The translations under genes and the position numbers were made by a program. A model generated the notes under the pieces. That model searched no databases. It was not told the origin of the DNA and worked only from the letters and a program-made list of their open reading frames with translations. A DNA stretch of 64,000 nt from Waddliaceae bacterium. GTDB taxonomy: Bacteria > Chlamydiota > Chlamydiia > Chlamydiales > GCA-2709385. Location of the stretch: NCBI GenBank assembly GCA_002709385.1, contig PAQS01000048.1, forward strand, positions 1-64,000. The letters run 5' to 3'. Numbering within the stretch: the first letter of the stretch is position 1; every line of letters starts with the position of its first letter. Below, piece by piece: positions 1 to 10,100 of the stretch.

Positions 1-132
1 ACTAAAGAGGTGACCGGAAAACATAAGCAAAAACATAAACTAAGACCAACAATGTAGCTATCTCCTGAGGGAGTAATAAAATCAGCATTTTTGGTCTAGA
101 CAATGGGGTCCACTATAAACACTGTTTTCTTT

Positions 133-164
133 AACGCGTCGTAGCTTCTTTGCTTCGCCGCGTT
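133..164. repeat. Imperfect hairpin downstream of the Nudix-GNAT gene
   Basis: Arms 133-145 and 152-164 pair over 13 positions with two mismatches around a 6-base loop. The sequence after it on the plus strand is T-rich (TTATTA). On the minus strand, where the gene lies, no U-run follows, so it is not a typical terminator for that gene. Its right arm resembles the right arm of the inverted repeat at 1776-1857 (shared GCTTCG..GCGTT). Confidence 0.4.
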
Positions 165-176
165 TTATTACCAAGA

Positions 177-1169
177 CTAAAGATCGTAGCCATATACAAC
201 TATTGGCAATCCTTTGTATTCCGTTTCCCGTAAAACTTTTCCCCCTAAACTCTCCGCCAAACGTATCGAACGTGAGTTTTTAGGATCAATCATAGAAACT
301 AACTGTTTTGTATCTCGTTCATCGCGCATATACTGCATAACTGCTTGAGCAGACTCTTTGGCTAAACCTTGCCCCCAATATTCTGGAGAAAAACGAAATC
401 CTAATTCTGTCTCTATTTGACCATCTAGTTTAGGCCAAAAAATTCCACAAAAACCAATAAAACGCTTCTTTTCTTTATGAAAAACAGCGCACAAGCCCAT
501 GCCATATTCTTCTGTTTGCGACATGAGCCAAGAAAAGATTTCTCGACTTTTTACCAAGTCACATGCCCCAGAAAGTGAATATTCCATAACTTGCGGATCG
601 GCTAACAGTTCGCTCATCCATTCAATATCCGATCGCCAAAAATGCCTTAAACGAAGACGAGGAGTTTCTAAACTAAAATAAGCCTTTTTTAAATCTATTT
701 GCTCATGAGGACTCGGAGTCTCATTAATATAATACTGCTCAACGCGACGCAAACACTCTTTTTGTGTCATAAATGCTAAGCGACTTTTTACCTGATCAAA
801 CGGTAGCCACTCAAACTGGTCATGCTCATTTTCATCAATACATACTTCAGCTTCTGGCGATACGAATGCTACAAACAAAGGATTACTATACATTCGATCA
901 AGAGGGAACATATAAAACGTTTCTACACCCTCTGTATACAACTCTTCGGCATGTAAACCTGTCTCTTCTTTCAGCTCTCGTAAAGCTGCCTCCCAAGCAG
1001 TTTCACCCTCTTCTACTTTTCCAGTGACCATTTGCCAAACACCGTCTAAATACAGACCTGTTCTACGTAAAAGCAAACACTCCACTCTTTCAGCAACTCT
1101 GCGAAGAACGAAAACAGCTACACAAGATGGTTTGAGACTTCTTACATACTCTTGTTCCATAAGACTCAT
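177..1169 (-). CDS. Nudix hydrolase fused to a GNAT N-acetyltransferase
   Basis: 330 aa with two domains. Residues about 10-145 form a Nudix fold with an intact Nudix box at residues 50-72 (G-x5-E-x7-REL-x-EE-x-GL), which binds metal and cleaves nucleoside-diphosphate-linked substrates. Residues about 165-325 look like a RimJ/RimL-type GNAT acetyltransferase: it opens with ETPRLRLRHF and has the acetyl-CoA loop region around YWGQGLAKE. The ATG has an AGGAG at 8 nt spacing that overlaps the stop region of the upstream pabA/trpG-like gene (12 nt gap), so the two are probably co-transcribed. The Nudix part resembles dihydroneopterin-triphosphate-type hydrolases, which would suit a folate role beside an aminodeoxychorismate amidotransferase; that is inference. 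Substrates of both domains are unknown. Confidence 0.85.
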   Translation of the reverse strand: MSLMEQEYVRSLKPSCVAVFVLRRVAERVECLLLRRTGLYLDGVWQMVTGKVEEGETAWEAALRELKEETGLHAEELYTEGVETFYMFPLDRMYSNPLFVAFVSPEAEVCIDENEHDQFEWLPFDQVKSRLAFMTQKECLRRVEQYYINETPSPHEQIDLKKAYFSLETPRLRLRHFWRSDIEWMSELLADPQVMEYSLSGACDLVKSREIFSWLMSQTEEYGMGLCAVFHKEKKRFIGFCGIFWPKLDGQIETELGFRFSPEYWGQGLAKESAQAVMQYMRDERDTKQLVSMIDPKNSRSIRLAESLGGKVLRETEYKGLPIVVYGYDL

Positions 1170-1181
1170 AATTTTCGCTCC

Positions 1182-1745
1182 TTATTGCTCTAGAAAATTT
1201 CGGAAAAGATGCGAACCATGTGTACTTAGTACAGATTCAGGGTGAAATTGTACTCCAAAAATCGCATGCTCCATATGCTGAATCGCCATTAACTCCCCCT
1301 CTTCTGTCCACGCCATCGCCTGTAAACAGGCAGGCAAAGTTTCCAGATCCACAATAAGACTATGATAACGTGTCATTTCAACAGGATTAGGCAAGTCTGA
1401 AAATAAACCTTCCCCAAAATGCTGCACCATACTTGTTTTCCCATGCATCACTTTTGACGCCCTGCCAACATTTGCTCCAAAATACTCTGCAATCAACTGA
1501 TGCCCTAAACAAACACCAAGAATAGGGATTTTACCCGCAAAATGTTCAATTAAGTCGGAAGCAATTCCTGTATCTTTAGGACTACCAGGACCAGGACCAA
1601 TTAGCAAGTGAGAAGGAGAAAATTCAATACATTTTTTCACAGACCACTCATTGTTACGCACAACTTTTAGTTCCGTACCCAAAGAAAGCAGCTCTTGGAC
1701 AAGATTGTAAGTAAAAGAATCGAAGTTATCGATAAACAGAAGCAT
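1182..1745 (-). CDS. pabA: Class I glutamine amidotransferase, PabA/TrpG type
   Basis: 187 aa, the normal length for the glutaminase subunit of aminodeoxychorismate or anthranilate synthase. It releases ammonia from glutamine for the chorismate-binding partner subunit. Visible are the oxyanion motif GPGPGSP (residues 50-56), the nucleophile Cys79 in GVCLGHQ, and the His168/Glu170 pair in FHPES. Chorismate-binding partner genes (pabB/trpE) are not in the window, so pabA versus trpG cannot be settled; a stand-alone amidotransferase beside a Nudix hydrolase favours folate synthesis. It is the first gene of a probable pair with the Nudix-GNAT gene. No clear Shine-Dalgarno precedes the ATG. Confidence 0.8.
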   Translation of the reverse strand: MLLFIDNFDSFTYNLVQELLSLGTELKVVRNNEWSVKKCIEFSPSHLLIGPGPGSPKDTGIASDLIEHFAGKIPILGVCLGHQLIAEYFGANVGRASKVMHGKTSMVQHFGEGLFSDLPNPVEMTRYHSLIVDLETLPACLQAMAWTEEGELMAIQHMEHAIFGVQFHPESVLSTHGSHLFRNFLEQ

Positions 1746-1775
1746 ATTATGACTAAGTATGAGATGAGGAATAAA

Positions 1776-1857
1776 AAGAACGCTACGATATCAAAAAATA
1801 AGAATGAAAAACAAGAAATACTTGTTCTTATACAATTTTTGCTTCGTAGCGTTTCTT
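1776..1857 (-). repeat. Long nested inverted repeat between pabA and ndk
   Basis: The outer arms 1779-1788 and 1844-1853 (AACGCTACGA/TCGTAGCGTT) are perfect. Inner segments also pair: 1792-1797 with 1836-1841, 1798-1804 with 1825-1831, and part of 1811-1815 with 1821-1825. On the minus strand the fold is followed by CTTTTTATT, so it could be a second terminator behind ndk or a small structured RNA. Confidence 0.45.
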
Positions 1858-1860
1858 ACT

Positions 1861-1884
1861 CAAATAAAACAAGCGAAAGCTTGT
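1861..1884 (-). terminator. Rho-independent terminator of ndk
   Basis: On the minus strand, 12 nt after the ndk stop, a 6-bp stem (ACAAGC/GCTTGT, 1869-1884) closes a 4-base loop and is followed by TTTATTT. Confidence 0.65.
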
Positions 1885-1896
1885 ATAGGATGAGAT

Positions 1897-2457
1897 TTAG
1901 CTAGCGCGAGGGCAAAGACCACCGTCTTTGAAGAAAAACTCAATTTCATTCTGCGCTGTTTCTGGAGCATCAGAACCGTGTACAGCGTTAGCAGAAATAG
2001 ACTGAGCGAAATCAGCACGGATTGTTCCTGGAGCAGCTTCTTTAGGATTAGTAGCTCCCATGATTTCACGATTCTTCAAAATCGCATTATCACCTTCTAG
2101 AACCATTACAACAACAGGTCCTGACATCATGTATTCAACAAGATCTCCAAAGAAAGGACGCTCTTTATGCACTGCATAAAAACCTTCTGCTTGTTCTTGG
2201 CTTAACTGCATCATACGAGCTGCGACAATACGCAGGCCGTTAGCTTCAAAGCGACCAATAATCGCACCGATGTTGTTGCCTTCTACTGCATCAGGCTTAA
2301 TGATTGAAAGTGTACGTTGAACAGTTGTTGTAGATGTTTCGATAGTCATAGGTGCTTCTTCACTCCTTAAATCTGAAAAAGAACATAAAAGAGCAAGAGC
2401 TGCAACACAGAAACTTGCCCATTTAAAAATAGGTTTAATAGAACTCATATAGTTCAT
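1897..2457 (-). CDS. ndk: Nucleoside diphosphate kinase with N-terminal extension
   Basis: Ndk transfers the gamma-phosphate between nucleoside triphosphates and diphosphates through a phosphohistidine. The Ndk core begins near residue 48 ([10 protein letters not shown]) and contains catalytic His160 in NAVHGSD, so the enzyme looks active. The frame opens 36 codons earlier than usual for the family, and those residues look like a signal peptide (lysines at 8 and 12, hydrophobic residues 13-28). An internal ATG at 2349 (residue 37) would give about 150 aa, the ordinary length. It is preceded by AAGGAG but at a long 13 nt spacing, while the upstream ATG (2457) has no clear Shine-Dalgarno. The gene is certain; the start, and so the location of the protein, is not. 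Confidence 0.9.
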   Translation of the reverse strand: MNYMSSIKPIFKWASFCVAALALLCSFSDLRSEEAPMTIETSTTTVQRTLSIIKPDAVEGNNIGAIIGRFEANGLRIVAARMMQLSQEQAEGFYAVHKERPFFGDLVEYMMSGPVVVMVLEGDNAILKNREIMGATNPKEAAPGTIRADFAQSISANAVHGSDAPETAQNEIEFFFKDGGLCPRAS

Positions 2458-2556
2458 CTTTTGTTGAATTATGGTTTAAATGAAGAAAATGATTGTATCC
2501 CTAGTATCATAAATAGTCAATCGAAGGATTAGAACTTATTTTGTTGCTTGTGAGCA

Positions 2557-3108
2557 ATGAAAAGCCAAGATAGACTGTACGCTCTGTATGCGTTATTTGA
2601 GGAAATTAAAACTATGAACGTTCGTACAACAATAATAGCTAACGATCTTACTCAATATGCAAATAGATATTTAAAAACTATCGAACGAGGAGTTCATTCT
2701 AATCTATTGAAAAAGATAAGATGGGAACACCTACTGCCTATGATCGGCATCGATTGGACTCCAAATAGTAATACTACCACATCAACTCAATGGGCCTATT
2801 ATCAATATACCATGAAAAATGACCCTAAGTATGGAAAAATTACACTTACTATAGAGAGAACTCCTCAGAGTTACGATGAAGAAGTGCACATTAATATTAC
2901 AATGACTTCAACATCTTCCAAGAACCCTATTGAAGTCGCAGATATTATCAATTATCTCTCAGAACGAGTAATAATTGATCAGTTCATAGGAATTTGGGAT
3001 ACAAACAGTAAGTCTTATAATATCGAATGCATGGACTCCGCCAATTTATTTAAGTCTCTTTCAGATGAAAAATGGATAAACCACAAAAATACTTGTAACC
3101 TATTATAA
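2557..3108 (+). CDS. Hypothetical protein
   Basis: 183 aa that I do not recognise. There is no signal peptide or membrane segment. It begins with an Arg/Lys-rich, probably helical region (residues 1-55), followed by a beta-rich stretch (about 85-125). It lies between ndk, which is divergent, and a dipeptidase on the same strand 40 nt downstream. Shine-Dalgarno signals near the ATG are weak, and the Met at residue 20 is another possible start. Codon use and length support a real gene. Confidence 0.55.
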   Translation: MKSQDRLYALYALFEEIKTMNVRTTIIANDLTQYANRYLKTIERGVHSNLLKKIRWEHLLPMIGIDWTPNSNTTTSTQWAYYQYTMKNDPKYGKITLTIERTPQSYDEEVHINITMTSTSSKNPIEVADIINYLSERVIIDQFIGIWDTNSKSYNIECMDSANLFKSLSDEKWINHKNTCNLL

Positions 3109-3148
3109 TTTCAAATTAGAAAACTAACTTTTATTATTTGAGATTGCC

Positions 3149-4099
3149 ATGTTTCTATTCCCTATTGCTGACCTACACTGTGATCTATTAGCATACCTTG
3201 CCGAAGATAATCATAGAAAATTAGACCATCCAGAAAGCCGTTGTAGCACTCTACAAATGAAGACCGGAAATGTTCAACTGCAAACACTTGCAGTGTTTAC
3301 TGAAACCATTCCTACATCATTAACTACAGGAAGAAAGCAATTAGATGCTTATAAGAAATTTTCTCCTTCTATAAACATACATACGCAAACCTTCTACGCT
3401 TTTGAAAATGCTTCTGGTTTTTGCGATGAAATAGAGAGTATTGATAATGGCCTTCAACGTTTACAAACGTACTTAGATGACTATGGCTCTCCACTATATG
3501 TAGGCTTTACATGGAAAGAAGAAAACCGCTTTGGGGGTGGAAACCTTACTCATGTGGGTTTAAAGGAAGATGGAAAGCGGCTCCTTGAGCTTTTATTTGA
3601 AAAAAAAATCGCAGTAGATTTTAGCCATACTAGTGATCAACTCGCAGAAGACCTTTTACAGTATATTGAACAAAATTGTCCTAAGCACCCGGTATTAGCT
3701 AGCCACTCTAATTTCCGTGCGATACAAAAGCACCCAAGAAATCTACCAGACTGGCTAGCTCTGGAAATTATTCAAAGAAAAGGTTTGATAGGACTGAATT
3801 TTCTTAAAACTTTCATTGGCAAAAGTTATCTCGATCTTTGTGCTCATATCGATTATGGCTTAAAGCTAGGAGCAGAAAAACAACTCTGCTTTGGGGCTGA
3901 TTTTTTTTACGATGATTTGATTACTGAATCAGCTCAAGCCCTTCATACAGATGGATTATTTTTCGAAGAATTAAGTGATGCAAGTAAGTATCAAAGATTC
4001 TTAGATGATATTGTAAAAGAGAAGCAATACGATGCAAATTTATTAAAAAGTCTTTCAGCAGAAAACGTATTATCTTGGCCATTTTTACCCACAAAATAG
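3149..4099 (+). CDS. Membrane dipeptidase-like peptidase, family M19
   Basis: 316 aa. M19 zinc enzymes hydrolyse dipeptides, some containing D-residues. Visible family features are the metal motif H10-x-D12 (DLHCDLL), the GFTWKEENRFGGG segment, VDFSHTSD (HTSD is typical) and LASHSNFRAI. Further on are GLIGLNF, GADFFYDD (family GSDFDG) and a C-terminal LSAENVLSW matching the family GxNxLR end. There is no signal peptide, so the enzyme is probably cytoplasmic. Chlamydia carries a related dipeptidase (CT138). It ends at a strong terminator shared with pckA. Confidence 0.8.
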   Translation: MFLFPIADLHCDLLAYLAEDNHRKLDHPESRCSTLQMKTGNVQLQTLAVFTETIPTSLTTGRKQLDAYKKFSPSINIHTQTFYAFENASGFCDEIESIDNGLQRLQTYLDDYGSPLYVGFTWKEENRFGGGNLTHVGLKEDGKRLLELLFEKKIAVDFSHTSDQLAEDLLQYIEQNCPKHPVLASHSNFRAIQKHPRNLPDWLALEIIQRKGLIGLNFLKTFIGKSYLDLCAHIDYGLKLGAEKQLCFGADFFYDDLITESAQALHTDGLFFEELSDASKYQRFLDDIVKEKQYDANLLKSLSAENVLSWPFLPTK

Positions 4100-4102
4100 T
4101 GT

Positions 4103-4138
4103 TATGAAGTGCTCAAAAAAGCATTTGAGCACTTCATA
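4103..4138. terminator. Bidirectional terminator between the dipeptidase gene and pckA
   Basis: A perfect 15-bp stem (4103-4117 with 4124-4138) with a 6-base loop sits 4 nt after the plus-strand stop and just before the pckA stop. Only short T-runs flank it, but its position between convergent genes is typical. Confidence 0.75.
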
Positions 4139-4142
4139 CATT

Positions 4143-5987
4143 TTATACCTTTGTGAGTCGATCACTCATTTGTTCTAACTCGTCTCTTACGCCTTGTGGC
4201 AAGCGTTCGCCATAAAGACCAAAATAGAGTTTGAGCTCTTCCACTTCATCTTTCCATTCATCTACATTTACAGATAAAAGCTCTTCGATGACTTCATCAG
4301 AAAGATCTAGGTTACTTAAATCTAAAGCTCCAGATTCAGGAACAAATCCTACTGGTGTTTTCACAGCATGCCCTTTACCTGAGCAGCGATCAAAAATCCA
4401 TTTAAGTACACGAATGTTATCCCCGAAGCCAGGCCATAACCATTCCCCATCATTCCCTCTACGGAACCAGTTTACGTAATAAACCTTTGGAAGCTTCTCT
4501 TCAGAAGTTTTTTCTGACATACTTAACCAATGTGCAAAGTAGTCGGCCATATTGTAACCACAAAATGGAAGCATAGCAAAAGGGTCATGGCGTAATTTTC
4601 CTACAGCACCTACCGCTGCGGCTGTCGTTGCTGATGAGACAGTAACTCCGTAAAACGTTCCGTGTTGCCAGTTAAACGCTTCGCGTACGAGAGGAACCAC
4701 GGATGAACGACGTCCACCAAATAAAATCGCTGAAATAGGCACACCCTTAGGATCTTCCCAAGCCGGGTCGATTACTGGACACTGGCCTGCTGGTGCAGTA
4801 AATCTAGAGTTAGGATGAGCTGATTTTACTGTAGATTTTGGACTCCAATCATTGCCTTTCCAATCAATCAAATGCCCTGGAGCTTCTTTTGTCATCCCTT
4901 CCCACCAAACATCGCCATCGTCTGTTAATGCGACATTGGTGAATAAGGCATTTTCTTGCATGCTAAGCATCGCATTAGGATTTGAATCCATAGACGTTCC
5001 AGGAGCCACTCCGAAAAATCCAGCTTCTGGATTAATAGCATATAGCCGCCCATCTTCACCTATTTTCATCCAAGCAATGTCATCTCCTACACACTCCACT
5101 TTCCATCCAGGAAGGCTTGGCTGTAACATAGCTAAATTGGTTTTCCCACAAGCACTAGGAAAAGCTGCTGCAATGTAACGTTTTTCTCCCTTAGGATTTG
5201 TGATCCCTAGAATCAGCATATGCTCTGCTAACCAACCTTCTTGGCGAGCGATAGACGATGCAATCCGTAAAGCAAAACATTTCTTCCCTAAAAGAGCATT
5301 TCCGCCATAACCACTTCCATAAGACCAAATCAATCGCTCTTCAGGAAAGTGAACGATATACTTATTTTCATTGTTACAAGGCCAAGGCACATCTACATCA
5401 TCTTCATTTAATGGCATACCCACAGAATGAAAACACGGTACATAAGGTCCGTTGCTGCCAATTACATCTAGAACAGCCGATCCCATACGCGTCATGGTTC
5501 GCATACTCACGACAACATAAGGTGAATCTGTAATCTGTACTCCTGCATAGGCAAGCTTTGAACCGATAGGCCCCATACTAAAAGGAACAACGTACATAGT
5601 ACGGCCGTGCATAGAATTTGTAAAAAGTGCACGCAATTTTTCTTTCATTTCAGAAGGATCGGCCCAATTATTTGTAGGGCCTGCATCCTCTTCTTTTTGA
5701 GAGCAAATGAATGTACGATCTTCTACACGAGCCACATCAGCTGGGTCTGAACGACAAAGAAAACTATTAGGACGTTTTTTGTCATTCAGTCGAATCAAAG
5801 TTCCTTGCTCAACCATTTCGTTGCACAAACTTTCGAACTCTTCCTGACTACCATCACATAGATGCACTCGATCAGGATCACAAAGGCGAATACTTTCTTC
5901 AATCCACTGAATAAGACCTTTATGTTTCGTCCATTCTTTAATTGGTATATTCATCACTACCTGGTCGTCGCCCATACTTGTGGTCAT
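4143..5987 (-). CDS. pckA: Phosphoenolpyruvate carboxykinase (GTP)
   Basis: 614 aa, near the usual 600 aa of GTP-type PEPCK, which converts oxaloacetate and GTP to phosphoenolpyruvate. Visible are the nucleotide loop [12 protein letters not shown] with its reactive Cys, [18 protein letters not shown], and [11 protein letters not shown]. The frame extends to an ATG at 6095, but that would overlap mreB by about 75 nt. The ATG at 5987 lies outside mreB, has AGGGGG upstream (about 12 nt) and gives the family length, so I chose it. It is the last gene of SNF2 helicase - mreB - pckA, the order also seen in Chlamydia (CT708-CT710). Confidence 0.93.
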   Translation of the reverse strand: MTTSMGDDQVVMNIPIKEWTKHKGLIQWIEESIRLCDPDRVHLCDGSQEEFESLCNEMVEQGTLIRLNDKKRPNSFLCRSDPADVARVEDRTFICSQKEEDAGPTNNWADPSEMKEKLRALFTNSMHGRTMYVVPFSMGPIGSKLAYAGVQITDSPYVVVSMRTMTRMGSAVLDVIGSNGPYVPCFHSVGMPLNEDDVDVPWPCNNENKYIVHFPEERLIWSYGSGYGGNALLGKKCFALRIASSIARQEGWLAEHMLILGITNPKGEKRYIAAAFPSACGKTNLAMLQPSLPGWKVECVGDDIAWMKIGEDGRLYAINPEAGFFGVAPGTSMDSNPNAMLSMQENALFTNVALTDDGDVWWEGMTKEAPGHLIDWKGNDWSPKSTVKSAHPNSRFTAPAGQCPVIDPAWEDPKGVPISAILFGGRRSSVVPLVREAFNWQHGTFYGVTVSSATTAAAVGAVGKLRHDPFAMLPFCGYNMADYFAHWLSMSEKTSEEKLPKVYYVNWFRRGNDGEWLWPGFGDNIRVLKWIFDRCSGKGHAVKTPVGFVPESGALDLSNLDLSDEVIEELLSVNVDEWKDEVEELKLYFGLYGERLPQGVRDELEQMSDRLTKV

Positions 5988-6019
5988 GATTCGTTTTTGC
6001 CCCCTATATAAAGTACTAC

Positions 6020-7123
6020 CTAGAAAGATGCGCGAACAGTCCGTCGACGCTTTAATTTGTCTAACGACTCCAACGCCTTGCCCGTACCCAAACAAACAGC
6101 TAAAAGCGGGTTAGGAGCAACAATCACTGGTAGACCTGACTCTTTAATTAAAGCCCGATCCAAACCATTGATCAACGCACCACCTCCGGCTAAAACCATA
6201 CCTCTTTCAACAAGGTCAGCTGCAAGTTCAGGTGGACACTTCTCTAGTGTCAATTTCACACATTCAATAATTTGCTGAATTGGTTCTTGTAAGCACTCAC
6301 GAATTTCTACTGAATTGATACGCTTAGTGACAGGAAGACCAGCTACCTGATCTCGCCCACGCACTTCCATCTCCAACTCATTATCGCCCATAGGATAGGC
6401 AGAGCCGATGGTGATTTTGATTTCTTCAGCTGTCCGAGGACCAATCATCAAGTTATATGTACGACGCATATAGTTGATGATGCACTCGTCAAATTCATCC
6501 CCTGCAATACGCAAAGAGCGCGACTCAACAATACCACCCAAAGAAATGATCGCGATTTCAGTAGTACCACCACCGATATCGATAATCATATTCGCCGCAG
6601 GCTCATGAACCGGTAAGTCAACACCAATCGCTGCAGCCATCGGTTCTTCTACAAGAACGACTTCTTGAGCACCTGCGTGCAATGCTGAATCTTCTACAGC
6701 ACGCTTTTCAACGCCTGTAATTCCAGAAGGAACAGCAATGAGAATTTTAGGACGAAACAGACTTCGCGCTGGAGTCACTCTTTGAATAAGGTGCTTCAGC
6801 ATTCCTTCTGCAATTTGAAAGTCCGCAATTACCCCGTCCTTCATTGGGCGCACAGCGTGAATTTTTCTTGGAGTACGGCCTAACATCGCTTTCGCTTTCT
6901 GCCCTACTGCCAAAACCTCATTTGTAGCAGAATCTACAGCTACAACAGAAGGCTCCGTAAGAACGATTCCCTTCCCACGAACATAAATCAAAGTGTTTGC
7001 TGTGCCTAGGTCAATACCTATGTCACTAGCAAACATTCCTTTGAATGCATTAAATTTACCAAGTGCAGATGTCCGAAATGTATCGGTTACACGTTTTACG
7101 GCCGCCTGAAACGTTCTGCTCAT
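6020..7123 (-). CDS. mreB: Rod-shape actin homologue MreB
   Basis: 367 aa. MreB is the bacterial actin; in chlamydiae, which lack FtsZ, it organises division-plane peptidoglycan synthesis. Nucleotide-binding signatures are the phosphate-1 motif [11 protein letters not shown] (residues about 34-44), phosphate-2 [14 protein letters not shown], and the adenosine motif [11 protein letters not shown]. The N-terminus carries about 30 extra basic residues ([16 protein letters not shown]), plausibly a membrane-binding helix. AGGGA lies 6 nt before the ATG, 13 nt after the upstream helicase stop, so this is an operon. Confidence 0.95.
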   Translation of the reverse strand: MSRTFQAAVKRVTDTFRTSALGKFNAFKGMFASDIGIDLGTANTLIYVRGKGIVLTEPSVVAVDSATNEVLAVGQKAKAMLGRTPRKIHAVRPMKDGVIADFQIAEGMLKHLIQRVTPARSLFRPKILIAVPSGITGVEKRAVEDSALHAGAQEVVLVEEPMAAAIGVDLPVHEPAANMIIDIGGGTTEIAIISLGGIVESRSLRIAGDEFDECIINYMRRTYNLMIGPRTAEEIKITIGSAYPMGDNELEMEVRGRDQVAGLPVTKRINSVEIRECLQEPIQQIIECVKLTLEKCPPELAADLVERGMVLAGGGALINGLDRALIKESGLPVIVAPNPLLAVCLGTGKALESLDKLKRRRTVRASF

Positions 7124-7136
7124 TCAGATCCCTAGC

Positions 7137-10100
7137 TTAGGTTTGCAAGAGCTCCAATACTTCTTCCCAAGTTAACTTAGAAATTGCTTCGTCATCACAA
7201 CCAATTACTTGCTTAACGAGGCCTTTCTTCCGTTCTTGAAGCTCCATAATCTTTTCTTCAATGGTTCCTAGAGTCACCAACTTATACGCTGAAACAGAGC
7301 GTTGCTGCCCTATACGATGTACCCGGTCTGTAGCCTGATTCTCTACAGCAGGGTTCCACCACATGTCATAATGAATGACTGTATCCGCGCTTGTTAGGTT
7401 AAGACCCACACCACCCGCTTTTAACGATACCAGGAAAGTGGATATGGAGTCATCCTCATTGAAATTTTTTACAATTTGCTGACGATTTTTACTAGAGCCA
7501 TCCAAATAAGAATAACGCATGCCCATACGCTCAAGATCTTGTCTCAAGATCTTTAACATCTGAGTATACTGACTGAAAATCACCGTTTTATGCCCACCCT
7601 CTACCAACGTAGGTAGAAGCTCAAGAAGCATATCGTACTTTGCAGAATCGCCTTCTTCAGCACTTTCTTTAGCAAAAATGGCAGGGTGACAACAAATTTG
7701 TTTTAAACGAGTCAAAGTAGCTAAAACATGAATCTGGACTTTATCAAACCCTTCTTTCTTCACTAAACGCGATAATTCCTTACGAGCTGAATCTGCATAA
7801 GATTTATACAAATCTTTTTGTGCATTAGAAAGATGACAATGATAAACGATTTCCGAAACAGGAGGTAAATCATCTAAAACGTCATTTTTCATACGACGTA
7901 AAATGAAAGGTGCCACTTTTTTGCGAAGCTCTGACATACCGTCACTAGACTCAACGTCAGGACGACGAATGTACTTTTCAACAAAACGATCATAAGAACT
8001 GAGAAGACCTGGCATCAAGAAGTCAAATAAACTCCACAACTCATCTAAAGAATTCTCAATCGGCGTACCAGTTAAGATCAAACGATGCTGGGCATTGATC
8101 ATTTTCACTGACTTTGCGTTACGTGTACCACGATTCTTGATATGTTGCGCTTCATCCAAAATAGCATAAGAGAATGTCGTCTTCTTATACGTCTCAATAT
8201 CTTTCTGTAAGAGACTATAAGAAGTAATGACAACATTAAAATTCTTCAGTGTTTTTAAAAGCTTTTTCCGTTGCGCAGGTGTACCATCTACCGGCAACAC
8301 TTTTAAATCCGGATTAAACTTATGAAATTCTTCTTCCCAGTTATAAATAAGAGAAGTTGGACACACAACAAGAGAAATCGCATTAGGATTCATCATCTGA
8401 TACTGAGTCACAGCAATAATAGCCTGCAAAGTCTTACCAAGACCCATATCATCAGCAAGAATTCCACTTAAATGCATATTACGAAGACGCTCTAACCAAT
8501 GAACCCCTTCTGCTTGGTAAGAACGAAGCGAAGCATGAATTTGCTGAGGAATCGCCGCAGGCTTTCCACTAGATTGACCTAGCATTTCTTCCTGCATTTT
8601 CTTTAAACCTTTGCTCATAGAAAATTTTACAGGAAGATCTTTAAACTGCTCTTCTACTAAGCTCACCAAGCTCCATAAAGGACGCTGCTCTACATGGTTA
8701 TCAAGAGTCTTTAAACCAATCTCATCAAAGATACGGACAACAGGAGCAAGTTGCTCTAAATCCAATACAAGAATTTTTTGTCCCCGTTCACCACTCGTTG
8801 CTCTAGTACCACGTCCACGAGCCTTTGGTGGCTCCAACTCAATATAAGCCTTGTTCGCAGATAAGCATTCCCATAGCAAGTCAACAGTAACACCGCTTAA
8901 AGGACCATCTACTTTTAACTCAACTTCATACTTATCAATTTCAGCAGATACTTTTGCTTCAAGTTTGAAAGTTGTGTCATCGTAAATAAAACGATCTAAA
9001 AGATTTTGAGGACAACGGAACTCTACTCTATCCTGATAACAAGGAATGACTTCTGTCATAAATTCAATAATTTTCCTATCTGTCCTTGCGCGATAAAGAC
9101 CCTGATCTTCATCTACAACAAAACCCAAAAATAGGGAACGAATCAAATCACCCTCTTCCGTAAGATTACGCGCTAAAATTCCCTCTTCCGTAATAAATTT
9201 TCTTAGATGATCAATCTCTAATTTTTTCGGTAAGGCAGGTACCTTCACACTTCCATAACTAAAAAATAACTCTACATCCAATTCACCATCTAAATAATGA
9301 ATTTCACAAATCCCTCGTACTTCATCCACATAAGGAAGAGTCACAAATTGTTTGATGCAGTCTGCATTGCCCACATCAGCATATGCCGATAAAGCAGGTA
9401 ATGCATTTTCAATAAACGTACCAAATAACGGCTCTGGAATTGTTGTATGCTGCAGGCTACCCACATTTCTTAAATGGGAACGCTTGATGTTTGTACGGAA
9501 ACGATAAAAAGTACTTCCTTTAAGTAATCCTGGCTTAGCACATTCAAATAAAGTTAACTCTTTTAAGGAAAGAGGATCTTCTCCTTCTATAGACACCATA
9601 GGAAGTAAGAAAAGTTTTGGGGCTGGAGCTTCAATATACTCCAACTCAAAACGTAATTTAGCAGGAGAAGTGCAAAAAGATACAGGCTCTTCAAGAGATG
9701 CCATAAATAGACCAGGAAGATTTAAACACTCTTCCCCTGACAAATCTTTACTATAGATACGTGCTCTCGCAACTGATAAATCGTATGCCGTAGCTAATAA
9801 TATCCCAAATTGTTCAAGACCAAGCTGAGCGAATTTTTGTTGGCGCTCTTCTCTCTCATTAGGATAACGGGCAAAATCCATCACCAAACGTAAAAGCTGG
9901 CTAATTTCACGATCAAAAGACTCTAAAGTGAAATGGTGCATACGCCCATTTAACTCAATCGCTTCGTGATAACGAATAGAATCTATAAAATCTTTTATAT
10001 TAGTTACATATAAAGGTTTTGAACGATAAGGTAAACGGAGAGCGAACTGAACTTCAGCAGTTTTACTCTCATTTTGCCCTTCTCCTGTTACACCATGATG

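Noticed and set aside
5988..6095. Upstream extension of pckA into mreB
   Set aside because: It would overlap mreB by about 75 nt and add residues not seen in GTP-type PEPCK; the ATG at 5987 fits the family length.
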